Shown: piece after piece, positions 53,590 to 63,300 of the stretch
How positions within the stretch are numbered: the stretch's first letter is position 1
How the letters are laid out: each line of letters opens with the position of its first letter
NCBI RefSeq assembly: GCF_014202215.1
Contig: NZ_JACHGB010000007.1
Location: 1-64,000 of the forward strand
From: Quisquiliibacterium transsilvanicum
GTDB lineage: Bacteria > Pseudomonadota > Gammaproteobacteria > Burkholderiales > Burkholderiaceae_E
Direction of reading: 5' to 3'
DNA: 64,000 bases
Notes under the pieces: generated by a model
Seen by the model: the letters and a program-made list of their open reading frames with translations, nothing else
Told to the model about the DNA's origin: nothing
Databases searched by the model: none
Program-made: the position numbers and the translations under genes

Positions 53590-54951
53590 TCAGTGCCCGT
53601 GCACTGCCTTCCAGGCCATGAACTCGGACGGCCGCAAACCGTAGCGCGCCAGCACGCCCTCGTGCAGCCGCCGCAACTCTTCGACGATCAGGGCCTGCAC
53701 GTTCGGCTGATCTTCCTGCGGAACATGCTCTGCCACGGATCGTCGAACGCAGGAGAGCGGATCGAGTTCCGGATGCGTGACGACCTCGCGGACGGTCCGC
53801 TTGACGAGGTCACGCCAGGCCAGGCGCAGGGGATCGGGCTCCGCCAGCTCCTGCCTGATGGCCAGGTACTCCTGCGTCGAACGTTCGTAGGCCCAGACGT
53901 ACAGGTCGCGCAGCAGTTCCACCCTGGTCAACTCGTACACGCCGAGGATGGCGCGGCTGTAGGCCTGCTCCGGCACGTCCAGGAAGGTGAGCGGGCACAG
54001 GTTGGCGCGGAACAGTGGCAGGTTCGCGGCCAGCCGCGAGGTGCGCTTGTTGATGTCGGCAAAGGGCTGCAGGTAGGGCAGGTGCACCATCATGAAGAAG
54101 GACTGCTCGAAGGGGTCACGGATCCGGTTGGCCTTCTCCAGCAGCGCGTCCAGCGCATCGTCGATCTGCTGCGGCGTGGAAAGCGGGCGATAGACGCTCT
54201 TGCCGATCTCGACGGCGTGCTGGCGAACGCGCCCCTCGTCCGCCGGATTGGGCAGCAGGTTCTCAGCCAGCGCGCTGTGCAGGTTCATCAGCGTGTAGCG
54301 GTTGAACTCGGCACTGTCGATGTTCTCGACCAGCAGTTCGATCGCCGTCTTGTGGTTCAGGATCATCTGCGTTTCGATGGCGGCCTTGCCCCGCGCGGCC
54401 TTGCCGTGCTCGATGAGTTCGCGCGTGTCGAGCCGGGAGTAGGTGTTGCCCTCCAGGAGGCTCGACGCCCATGACAGGTCGATCAGCAGCCTGTTGAGGA
54501 TGGCACGGCTGTAGGTGCCGGCAGGCTCGTCGACGTCAGCGGTCCTGCCCATCCTGTGCAACTGGCGGCGCAGCGACTCGGACAGGTACCAGGTCTCGTT
54601 GGGGCGGTAGGCATCCAGGAAGTCCCGCTGGTAGCCCACGGGCTTTCGCGCCTCAGGAGGCTGGTCGACATAGGCGAGGATGTCCTGGCTGTCGGCGGAC
54701 AAGGGGATGGAGGGCGGAAAGCCGTCGGCTCGGGCGGTCGGCATGCCGGTGCCAGCCTGGGCGCCGGCAGCGAAGTAGCGGCGCGCCCGGCCTTCACCCT
54801 GGGCGGTGACCTGGCCGCTCTCGATCAGCTTCGCGATCATGCGCTGCGCCGTTCGCCTGGCAATGTCGGGGTGCCGGGTCAGGAGCTCGGTCAGTGTCGA
54901 TCCGCCCTCGGATGCTCGAAGGCTGTCCAGCAGGTCGGTGGTCGATGGCAT
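53590..54951 (-). CDS. Fic/DOC family protein with N-terminal winged helix, catalytic His replaced
   Basis: 453 residues. N-terminal winged-helix DNA-binding segment (residues 1-60, TLTELLTRHPDIARRTAQRM), a Fic N-terminal domain with the inhibitory class II motif S163-xxx-E167-G (SWASSLLEGNT), and the Fic core where HxFxDGN(G/K)R reads QPFADINKR (295-303). So Gln stands in place of the catalytic His, though Phe297, Asp299, Asn301 and Arg303 are kept. Enzyme activity (AMP transfer) is doubtful; regulation or a different chemistry is possible. It has no toxin-antitoxin partner next to it. Repeats upstream suggest self-regulation through the HTH. Confidence 0.9.
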   Translation of the reverse strand: MPSTTDLLDSLRASEGGSTLTELLTRHPDIARRTAQRMIAKLIESGQVTAQGEGRARRYFAAGAQAGTGMPTARADGFPPSIPLSADSQDILAYVDQPPEARKPVGYQRDFLDAYRPNETWYLSESLRRQLHRMGRTADVDEPAGTYSRAILNRLLIDLSWASSLLEGNTYSRLDTRELIEHGKAARGKAAIETQMILNHKTAIELLVENIDSAEFNRYTLMNLHSALAENLLPNPADEGRVRQHAVEIGKSVYRPLSTPQQIDDALDALLEKANRIRDPFEQSFFMMVHLPYLQPFADINKRTSRLAANLPLFRANLCPLTFLDVPEQAYSRAILGVYELTRVELLRDLYVWAYERSTQEYLAIRQELAEPDPLRLAWRDLVKRTVREVVTHPELDPLSCVRRSVAEHVPQEDQPNVQALIVEELRRLHEGVLARYGLRPSEFMAWKAVHGH

Positions 54952-54958
54952 TGCGGCG

Positions 54959-55042
54959 TTGGCGCAGTTCGGGAGGTTTGTGGCGCGATTCTGGCGCGAT
55001 TTTTAGAATCGCGCCAGTTGTGGCCGGAAACTGGCGCAGTTC
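54959..55042 (-). repeat. Five-copy TGGCGC(G/A)(A/G)TT(C/T) operator-like array upstream of fic
   Basis: Plus-strand copies: TGGCGCAGTTC at 54960-54970, TGGCGCGATTC at 54981-54991, TGGCGCGATTT at 54992-55002 and TGGCGCAGTTC at 55032-55042; an inverted copy GAATCGCGCCA at 55006-55016. The inverted copy and its neighbour form the palindrome TGGCGCGATT-TTTAG-AATCGCGCCA. The array begins eight bases before the fic start codon and covers the expected promoter. Confidence 0.8.
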
Positions 55043-55072
55043 ATGGCGGCATTCGCCAGCAGCCCCCTTCAC

Positions 55073-55186
55073 GTCACCGCCGACTGCCCAATCGCGTCAC
55101 CCCAACCGACGCGACGCGTCACCCGAGCCGCCGCAACACGACGCATCCGGTCACCTGCGGGTCATGCCGGGTGTGAACAATGTCAC
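55073..55186 (+). repeat. Phased GTCAC repeats upstream of pilA promoter
   Basis: GTCAC occurs at 55073, 55096, 55118, 55150 and 55182 (first bases), spaced 23, 22, 32 and 32, close to whole helical turns. Three copies are CGTCACC. They end 54 bases before the sigma54-type element, a proper distance for enhancer-binding protein sites such as PilR. Assignment is by position and spacing only. Confidence 0.45.
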
Positions 55187-55239
55187 GCAAATCGCCGCTG
55201 TGCGCCGTTCGTCGGCCCGCATCGACCGCGATCCCTGGC

Positions 55240-55255
55240 TGGCACGCCCCCTGCA
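55240..55255 (+). promoter_or_regulatory. sigma54 promoter of pilA
   Basis: TGGCACGCCCCCTGCA fits the -24/-12 consensus TGGCAC-N5-TTGCA with one mismatch. Transcription would begin about 55267, 55 bases before the pilin start. PilR-activated sigma54 control of the major pilin is known in Pseudomonas and relatives. Confidence 0.85.
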
Positions 55256-55291
55256 CCTATGGATGCGAGGGCCGGGGTGGTCCTGACCTGA

Positions 55292-55762
<471 letters not shown>

Positions 55763-55813
55763 GCATCGGCAGCACCGCCGGCCCGTCGATCCAGGCGTGA
55801 TCGCCGGCGAACG

Positions 55814-55837
55814 AAGGGCCACCCTCGGGTGGCCCTT
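55814..55837 (+). terminator. Intrinsic terminator after pilA
   Basis: Stem AAGGGCCACC/GGTGGCCCTT with a CTCG loop and TCGTTTAC after it. Ten base pairs, well placed 51 bases past the stop. Confidence 0.85.
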
Positions 55838-56045
55838 TCGTTTACCAGGGGCCGGCCAGGCGCGTCCATCGCGCCCAGGCTTCCACCGGTCGGAGACCGG
55901 CAGGCGGCGAGGGGCGGTGCCGCTAGCATCGAAGCAGTGAGGAAAGCGGAAGCCCCCGAGAGGGCCGCCGCCCGGGATGGCGAGGGAAACAGCCGGGGTA
56001 ACATCGCCCCCGCACCAAATCCCCCAACCACCCTGGAAGAAGACG

Positions 56046-56225
56046 ATGAGCGAAGCGCCCTACCGCACCTGGATGTGCCTGATCTGCGGATGGATGTACG
56101 ACGAGGCAGCTGGGCTGCCCGAGGAAGGGATCGCACCCGGTACCCGTTGGGAGGACATCCCGATGAACTGGACCTGCCCGGAGTGCGGCGCCCGCAAGGA
56201 AGATTTCGAGATGGTCGAGGTCTGA
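56046..56225 (+). CDS. Rubredoxin
   Basis: 59 residues. A one-iron electron carrier with two CxxC pairs: C11/C14 ([11 protein letters not shown]) and C44/C47 ([13 protein letters not shown]), plus the usual PGTRWEDIP. Start at [10 protein letters not shown], the longer frame being unrelated; GGAAGAAG lies upstream. It stands directly in front of pilG, an arrangement seen in other Burkholderiales, although no role in twitching is known to me. Typical partners are alkane hydroxylases or superoxide reductases, none of which is nearby. Confidence 0.94.
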   Translation: MSEAPYRTWMCLICGWMYDEAAGLPEEGIAPGTRWEDIPMNWTCPECGARKEDFEMVEV

Positions 56226-56247
56226 ACCCTCGGCCGAGGGAGTGACG

Positions 56248-56649
56248 ATGAGCCAGCCAGCGGAACTGACGGGACTGAAGGTGATGGTGGTGGACGACAG
56301 CAACACCATCCGTCGAAGCGCGGAGATCTTCCTCGGCCAGGCCGGGTTCCGCGTCATCCTCGCCGAAGATGGCTTCGATGCGCTGGCCAAGGTGGCGGAC
56401 CACGATCCGGACCTGGTCTTCTGCGACATCCTGATGCCGCGGCTGGACGGCTACCAGACCTGCGCGCTGATCAAGAAGAGCCCGCGCTTCAGCGAGATCC
56501 CGGTGATCATGCTGTCGTCCAAGGACGGGCTCTTCGACAAGGCGCGCGGGCGCATGGTGGGCTCGGACCAGTACCTGACCAAGCCCTTCACGAAGGACAG
56601 CCTGCTGCAGGCGGTGGCCACGCACGCGCGCCGCGCGCAGCCTGCCTGA
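56248..56649 (+). CDS. pilG: Twitching motility response regulator PilG
   Basis: 133 residues, a single receiver domain without output. Acidic pocket D16-D17, phosphoacceptor D60 in VFCDILMPRLDGYQTC, the Thr/Ser region MLSSKDG and Lys in YLTKPF. In Pseudomonas PilG is phosphorylated by ChpA and promotes pilus extension. ATG at 56248 follows GAGGGAG; a GTG six bases earlier is possible. Start of the pilGHIJL unit; gap to the rubredoxin gene is 22 bases. Confidence 0.94.
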   Translation: MSQPAELTGLKVMVVDDSNTIRRSAEIFLGQAGFRVILAEDGFDALAKVADHDPDLVFCDILMPRLDGYQTCALIKKSPRFSEIPVIMLSSKDGLFDKARGRMVGSDQYLTKPFTKDSLLQAVATHARRAQPA

Positions 56650-56685
56650 TCCGCCGGAACTCCGAGCACTGACAGGAATCCGGCA

Positions 56686-57051
56686 ATGGCCCACAAGATC
56701 CTGGTCGTGGACGACTCCCCGACCGAACGCTTCTTCCTGGCCGATCTCCTGGTCAAGAAGGGCTATACCGTGATCACCGCGGGCGACGGCGACGAGGCCT
56801 TTGCGAAGGTGAAGGCTGAGCGTCCCAGCCTGGTGCTGATGGACGTTGTGATGCCCGGCCAGAGCGGCTACCAGGTGACGCGCGCGCTGTCGCGCGACCC
56901 GGACACGCAGGCCATCCCCGTGGTGATGTGCACCAGCAAGTCCAACGAGACCGACCGCATCTGGGGCCTGCGCCAGGGCGCGCGCGACTATCTCGTCAAG
57001 CCGATCCGGCCCGACGAGCTGCTCGCCAAGATCGCGGGGCTGGTGGCATGA
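56686..57051 (+). CDS. pilH: Twitching motility response regulator PilH
   Basis: 121 residues, a single CheY-like receiver. D9-D10 pocket, phosphoacceptor D53 in LVLMDVVMPGQSGYQ, Thr in CTSKSNETD and Lys in YLVKPIRPDELL. In Pseudomonas it acts on pilus retraction and as phosphate sink for the Chp system. The stop codon overlaps the pilI ATG (ATGA). Order pilG-pilH-pilI is the standard one. Confidence 0.95.
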   Translation: MAHKILVVDDSPTERFFLADLLVKKGYTVITAGDGDEAFAKVKAERPSLVLMDVVMPGQSGYQVTRALSRDPDTQAIPVVMCTSKSNETDRIWGLRQGARDYLVKPIRPDELLAKIAGLVA

Positions 57052-57728
57052 ACGACCGCGCCATCATCGACGACGAGGTCCTGCTCGACGACCACCGCGC
57101 CATCCCCGGCTTCGAGCGCCTTGGCGCGCTGGCCGGCGACGCGGACGACAAGGGCCACCTGCGCCAGTTCCAGGCGCGGCTGTCCGAGCGGCTGCGCCAT
57201 GCCGACACTGCGCCGCGCGTGGCGCGGCTGGGCCTGCTGATCGGCGGCCAGCGCTGGCTGGTGGACCTGGCCGAGGCCGGCGAGATCGTGCCCTGGCCGG
57301 TGGCGATCACGCCGGTGCCGTTGACCGCGCCGTGGTTCCGCGGGCTGGTGAACCTGCGCGGCGTGCTGTTCGGCGTGTCGGACCTCGATCGCTTCGCGGG
57401 CGGCGAGGCCACGCCGCTGTCACGCGATTCGCGGCTGCTGGCCTTCGGCGCCTCGCTGAACCTGAACGCTGCGCTGCTGGTGTCGCGGATGCTGGGCCTG
57501 CACGACCCGATGGGGTGGCAGGTGGCAGAGGGCGAGGGCGCGCAGGGGCAGGAGCCGGCCTCGGCTGCGGGCGTGGCCCACGCGCAGGCCTCGGTCCACG
57601 CGCAGACGCCAGCACCGGCCCCCACCTGGGCCGGCCGCAGTCTGGTCGACGGCGAAGGCCGCACCTGGCGCGAACTCAGTCTCGCCCGCCTCGCGGCGGA
57701 CGAGCGTTTCCTCAGCGCGGGCCGCTGA
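57048..57728 (+). CDS. pilI: Chemotaxis coupling protein PilI (CheW-like)
   Basis: 226 residues. CheW-like domain linking PilJ to the PilL/ChpA kinase: [48 protein letters not shown] and a C-terminal [21 protein letters not shown]. The family is usually about 170-180 residues. The extra length lies in a Glu/Gln/Ala/Pro-rich stretch near residues 160-200 ([14 protein letters not shown]...APAPTW). It ends with [19 protein letters not shown]. Overlaps pilH by four bases. Confidence 0.9.
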   Translation: MNDRAIIDDEVLLDDHRAIPGFERLGALAGDADDKGHLRQFQARLSERLRHADTAPRVARLGLLIGGQRWLVDLAEAGEIVPWPVAITPVPLTAPWFRGLVNLRGVLFGVSDLDRFAGGEATPLSRDSRLLAFGASLNLNAALLVSRMLGLHDPMGWQVAEGEGAQGQEPASAAGVAHAQASVHAQTPAPAPTWAGRSLVDGEGRTWRELSLARLAADERFLSAGR

Positions 57729-57759
57729 GGCGCCCGCCGACCGATCGAGGGATGCAACG

Positions 57760-60288
57760 ATGAAGCTGCCTGGCTTCCTGTTCTCCAGCGGTGGCGGCGG
57801 CAGCGCCGTCGCAGACCCCGACACCGCGATCGCGGACGCCTTCCTGCTGGAGCCGGATCCCGCGGATCTGCCTCGGCGCGGCGACGCGTATGGCGATGCG
57901 CCGGATACCGGGACGTTCGGCCGGAACTCCGGGGCCGATGGCGGCGGCGCATCGGGTGATGTCTCCTTTGGCTCCTTCGGTGGCTCCTCGGCTGGTGCTT
58001 TCGGTGGCACGGCCGTCGCCGCTGCCGCAGGCGCCGCTGCGACCTCCCCCTCCTCCTGGGGCCGCGAAACCTCCCCCCCTTCCGGCAGTGCCGCATTCCG
58101 CGCCCCCTCGGCTTCGCCTGCTTCCGCGCAGGGCGCCGCGCGCGACACCTCGCGGGGCCGCCGTTCCTTTGGCGCTGGCCGTTCCCTCGGCTCCGGCTCC
58201 GGCTCCGGCTTCTGGAGCTTCGCCACCCGCCTGCCCTGGATCGGCGACAAGCCCTTCCGCAAGCAACTCCAGGTGCTGGTGCCGGCGCTGGCAGTCTCGC
58301 TGGCGGTGGTGGCGGCCATCCTCTGGTTCGATTCGCGCCAGGCGGGCAATGCGGCGCTGCTCAACCAGATCATCGGCGACGCGCTGACGCATTCGCAGCG
58401 GCTGGCCAAGGCCGCGCCGGGCGCGGTGTCCGGCAATGCCGAGGCGATGCGCCAGCTGCGCGACAGCCGCGCGGCGATGAGCGCCTCGGTGGCCATGCTG
58501 CAGGGCGCGCCCACCCTGGGCGGCCGCAGCGCTGACGCGCCGTCGGTGATCGTCCCCGACATCCACCGGCTGGACCAGATGTGGAAGGGCACCGACGCGG
58601 CCGCCGGCAAGCTGGCGCAGCACGAGCGGCTGCTGGCCTCGCTGGGCGCGATGCGCAAGGCGGTCAACGATTCGAACAGGGCGCTGCTGGACGCGGCGCA
58701 GGTGGTGGCTGCGCACAAGCTGCAGTCGAACGCCCCGGCGCGCGAGGTCTCGGCGGCCGGCGACCTGGTGATGCTCACGCAGAAGATCGCCAAGGACGTC
58801 AACCAGCTGGTGCTGGGCGAGTCGGTGAACGCCGAGGCCGCGGCAACGCTGGGCGCTGACGCGGTGTTCTTCCGCGAGATCACAGCGAACCTGCTGTCGG
58901 GCAACGACCGGCTGCGGATGGCGCCCACGCAAGACCCGGCCAGCCGGCGCGCGCTGGAGGAAATCCGCCGCGTGATGGAGCGGATCGACGAGCCGCTCAC
59001 GCTGATGGCGCGCGAGCTGCCGCGCATCCAGGAGGCCAAGCGCGCCGAGTTCACCATCTTCAGCGACAGCGAGTCGCTGCGCACTCACCTGGAGAGCATC
59101 CAGGGCAGGCTGCAGGCCGACGGCGCGGCGCGCTCCTGGACCAACTGGATTGCGGCGCTGTTCGGGCTGGTGGCGCTGCTGTCTTCGGTGGGGCTGGTGC
59201 AGGCCTACCTGAACGACACCGGCTCGCGCGCCGAGGAGGCCGAGCGCCAGCGCCGCGAGGCCGAGCGCCTGGAGCAGGAGGCCAAGCTGGCCAACGACCA
59301 GAACCAGGCGGCCATCCTGAGGCTGATGAACGAGCTGCAGGAGGTGGCCGACGGCGACCTCACCATCCAGGCCACGGTGTCCGAGGACATCACCGGCGCG
59401 ATCGCCGATTCGGTGAACTACACCGTCGAGGAGCTGCGCAGTCTGGTCTCGAGGATCAACGCCACCGCCGGCCAGGTGGAGGCGGCGTCCTCCAAGGCGC
59501 AGGAAATCGCCACCGGCCTGCAGGCGGCTTCCGAGCAGCAGTCGCTCGAGATCCGCGACACCGGCGAGGCGGTGCTCGAGATGGCGCACCGCATCGACGA
59601 GATGGCGCTGCGCGCGGCCGAGTCCGCCAAGGTGGCGCGGCAGTCGCTGCGTGCCTCCGAGGGGGGCGCAGGCGCGGTCGAGAACGCGATCACCGGCATG
59701 GACGGCATCCGCGACCAGATCCAGGAGACCGCCAAGCGCATCAAGCGGCTGGGCGAGTCCTCGCAGGAAATCGGTGAGATCGTCGAGCTGATTTCCGACA
59801 TCACCGAGCAGACCAACGTGCTGTCGCTGAACGCCGCCATCCAGGCGGCGTCCGCCGGCGAGGCGGGCCGCGGCTTCACGGTGGTGGCCGAGGAGGTGCA
59901 GCGGCTGGCCGAGCGCTCCGCCGAGGCCACCCGCCAGATCGCCGCGCTGATCCGCGCCATCCAGACCGACACCCAGGACGCGGTGGCGGCGATGGAGCGC
60001 AGCACCCAGGGCGTCGTCGAGGGCACCCGGCTCTCCGACGAGGCCGGCCGGGCGCTGGGCGAGATCGGCCGCGTGTCCACGCGGCTGGCCGAGCTCATCG
60101 AGGGCTTCTCCGCCACCGCATCGAAACAGTCGGCCTCCGCCGCCACGGTTGCACAGGCCATCCAGCGCATCCTGCTGGTGACCGAGCAGACCGGCGAAGG
60201 CACCCTCCAGACCGCGGGCTCGATCCGCCAGGTCTCCGAACTTGCGCAGGAGCTCAAGAGTTCCGTCTCGCGCTTCAAGGTGGCCTGA
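57760..60288 (+). CDS. pilJ: Methyl-accepting chemotaxis protein PilJ with long N-terminal extension
   Basis: 842 residues, while PilJ is usually near 680. The first membrane helix is at about 170-190 ([19 protein letters not shown]) and the second near 465-486; between them lies the periplasmic PilJ-type sensor. The signalling tip [21 protein letters not shown] and [21 protein letters not shown] are well conserved. Ahead of helix 1 there are about 165 residues of Gly/Ser/Ala/Pro-rich, low-complexity sequence on the cytoplasmic side (for example [18 protein letters not shown] and [10 protein letters not shown]). Start at [11 protein letters not shown], 31 bases after pilI. An initiation site further in cannot be ruled out. 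Confidence 0.93.
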   Translation: MKLPGFLFSSGGGGSAVADPDTAIADAFLLEPDPADLPRRGDAYGDAPDTGTFGRNSGADGGGASGDVSFGSFGGSSAGAFGGTAVAAAAGAAATSPSSWGRETSPPSGSAAFRAPSASPASAQGAARDTSRGRRSFGAGRSLGSGSGSGFWSFATRLPWIGDKPFRKQLQVLVPALAVSLAVVAAILWFDSRQAGNAALLNQIIGDALTHSQRLAKAAPGAVSGNAEAMRQLRDSRAAMSASVAMLQGAPTLGGRSADAPSVIVPDIHRLDQMWKGTDAAAGKLAQHERLLASLGAMRKAVNDSNRALLDAAQVVAAHKLQSNAPAREVSAAGDLVMLTQKIAKDVNQLVLGESVNAEAAATLGADAVFFREITANLLSGNDRLRMAPTQDPASRRALEEIRRVMERIDEPLTLMARELPRIQEAKRAEFTIFSDSESLRTHLESIQGRLQADGAARSWTNWIAALFGLVALLSSVGLVQAYLNDTGSRAEEAERQRREAERLEQEAKLANDQNQAAILRLMNELQEVADGDLTIQATVSEDITGAIADSVNYTVEELRSLVSRINATAGQVEAASSKAQEIATGLQAASEQQSLEIRDTGEAVLEMAHRIDEMALRAAESAKVARQSLRASEGGAGAVENAITGMDGIRDQIQETAKRIKRLGESSQEIGEIVELISDITEQTNVLSLNAAIQAASAGEAGRGFTVVAEEVQRLAERSAEATRQIAALIRAIQTDTQDAVAAMERSTQGVVEGTRLSDEAGRALGEIGRVSTRLAELIEGFSATASKQSASAATVAQAIQRILLVTEQTGEGTLQTAGSIRQVSELAQELKSSVSRFKVA

Positions 60289-60314
60289 GCCGCGCCGCAT
60301 CGAGGAACAGACAG

Positions 60315-63300
60315 ATGGCCGATCTCGTGACCCTTTCCTGGTGCCTCGGCGAGATCCGCGAGGCGCTTGCCCACGCCGACCGGCTGCTCGAGCGCCAGCT
60401 CGCCTCCGAGGACGACGACCTGGCTTCGCTGCGCTCCGCGCGGGCCAGCCTGCACCAGGCGCACGGCGCGCTGCAGGTGGTGGCGATCGAGGGCGTGCCG
60501 CTGCTCACCGAGGAGGCCGAGCGTCTGCTGGATGCGGTCGAGCGCGGCGAGGTGCTGCTCAGCGGCAAGCTGGTCTCGCGGCTGTCGCGCGCCTTCCAGG
60601 CGCTGGTCGAGCACCTGGAGACCCTGCTGGCCGGCGTGCCGCACCAGCCGCTGCTGCTCTACCCTTACTACAAGGGGCTGCTGGAGGCGCGCCGCGCCGA
60701 CCGCATCCATCCGGCCGACCTGTTCTTCCCCGACCTGTCCTCGGCGCGGCCGCCGCAGCCCGAGGGCGGCTTCCGCCAGGCCGAGCCCGCCGAGCTGGCC
60801 GCTGCGCGCGCCGGCTTCGAGCGCGGGCTGCTGCAGGTGATGCGCGGCGCCGACGCTGCTGCAGGCGCCGCAGCGATGGGCGCGTCGATCGACGCGGTTG
60901 GCGCTTCGCAGGTGGGCGCGGCCAATCGCAGTTTCTGGTGGGTGGCGCAGGCCTGGTTCGAGGCGCTGTCGGCCGGCGCGCTGCCGGTGGACGTGACGCT
61001 CAAGCGCCTGCTCGGGCGGCTGAACCTGCAGCTGCGCAAGACCATCGAGGAGCGCGCCCCGGTGGCCGGGCAGCTCACCCGCGAGATGCTGTTCGGACTG
61101 GCCGGGGTGCAGGCGAACACGCCGCGGGTGGCGGCGGTGCGCGCGGGCTTCGGTCTGGACGGCGCGGTGCCGGAGGGCTACGAGGAGCCGAGCTACGGCC
61201 GCCTGGACGCGCGCGTGGTGCGCGCCGCCCGCGAGGCGATCGGCCGCGCGCGCTCCGCGCTCGACAAGGTCACCCGCGGCAACGCCGCCGAGCTCGCCGC
61301 CTTTAGCCAGGCCGTGGACGCGTTCTGCGACAACGTCCAGCAGATGCCCACCGAGGGCCTGCGGGCGCTCGGGCGTGCCTTCGCTGAAGTGCGCGCGCGG
61401 CTGGGCGATCGCGAGGGGCTGCTGGGCGAGGCGCTGTCGCTGGAGCTGGCCACCGCGATCCTGTTCGCCGAGCAGGCGCTCGAGGACGGCGCCCGGCCGG
61501 GCTCCGACCATGACCGCCACGGCCACGAGATGGCGCGCCGGCTGGGCGTCGCCTTCGCCGGCGACGGCCCGTTCGACGCCGAGATGCCCGAGTGGCTGCG
61601 CAGCCTGAGCCGCGCCGCCCAGGACCGGATGACGATGATCGCTTTCGTCGCCGAGACCGGGAACAACCTGCGCGCAGTGGAGAAGACGCTGGACGCCTTT
61701 TTCCGCGACCAGTCCCAGCGCGAAGGCCTGCCGGGCTGCGTGCGCGCGCTGCATCAGGTGGCCGGCGCGCTGCGCCTGCTGGGCCATGAGGGCGCCGCCG
61801 CCGGCGCCGAGTCGGTGGCGGTGCGGGTCGCCGCGCTTGCCAATGGCGACGCGTCGGCGGCCGACCCGGAGGGCTTCGAGCGGATCGCATCGAGCGTGGG
61901 CGCGATCGGTTTCTTCGTCGAGGGCCTGCAGCGCCCGGACCGCCAGTCGGGCCGCTTCGAGTACGACGAGGCCAGCGGCGATTTCCATGCCCATCTGACG
62001 CAGGCGCGGGTAGCGCGGGCGGGCGGGGCGGTGGGGGCGGTGGGGGCGGCGGGTGCAGGTGCGGGTGGAGATTCAGGCGCAGGTGGAAATTCGGGCATAG
62101 GTGCGGGTGCGGTTGGCGGGGAGCGGGAGGGCGCGTTCGCTCAGGCGGTGACGGAAGGGGCTTCGGCGCACGCTGCGTCGAACGCCTTGTGGGAATCTTT
62201 GTCGGAATATTCGCAGGGCGCCGGGTCACGGGCGGACCGCGACGCGGACGCCGCCGCCGCTGCTGACGTCGACGCCAGCCAGCCCTCGGCCGAGTCCGTC
62301 CTGGAAATGCATGCGGACGAGGCGGCCAGCCTGTTCGTCGCGCTGGCAGAGCGCCCCGGCGACGCGGTGCTGCGCGGCGCAATGCGCGAGACCCTGGCGC
62401 GGGTGCGCGATGCGGCGATGCTGCTCGACCGCGCCGACCGACGTCATGGCGCCGACGAGGCGCTGGCGCTGCTTGGCGCGCCGGGCGACGTTGATGCGGC
62501 CCGCCTGGCGAAGGCCCTGGAGGCGGCCGGGATCGCGCTGCCGGTGGCCGTCGTGCCGAGCGCGCCGATGCCCGCCGACGAGGCCGCGGTCGACAGCGAG
62601 CTGCTCGAGATATTCCTCGGCGAGGCGGAGGAGGTGCTCGCCGCGATCGAGGAGCATGCCGCACTGTCCATCGCCACGCCTTCGGATGCTCAGTATTTGA
62701 CCACCATCCGCCGCGGTTTCCACACGCTGAAGGGCTCGAGCCGCATGGTCGGCCTGATGCCGTTCGGCGAGGCAGGCTGGGCGCTGGAGCAGGCGCTGAA
62801 CCAGTGGCTGGCCGACGAGCGCCCGGGCGACGAGCCGCTGTATGCGCTGATCGACGACGCCGTGGCCCGGATGGCGCAGTGGGTTGCCGAGCTGCGCGCC
62901 GATCCGGCCAGCGCAGCGGCGATCGCGCCGCGAGTGCTGGTTGCGCATGCCGATGCGGTGCGCGAGGGACGCGATCCGGCGCAGGCGATGGCTGATGCGA
63001 GGGAAGTGGCGGCAGCGGAGGCAGCGGAGGCAGAGGCGGCAGCGACGGCGGCGACGGCGGCGACGGAAGCCCCGGCACAAGCGGGCGCTGGTGCGGCAGA
63101 AGCGGATGCGCTGACGCTTGCCGAATTGCCGGGCGAAGCCGCAGTCGATGCGGCCGCCCTCGAAGACACGGCAGACGTTGTCGAGGTCCTGGGCGCCTTC
63201 GAGTTTCACGAAGAAGCGTTCGAGGCACCGCGGGCCGAGGCAACGCAGATCGAGGCATCGCAGACCGACGCATCGCTGGCCGACGCATCGCTGGCCGAAG

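Noticed and set aside
57712-60300. Long minus-strand frame across pilJ
   Set aside because: No domain or start signal; it mirrors the codon pattern of pilJ.
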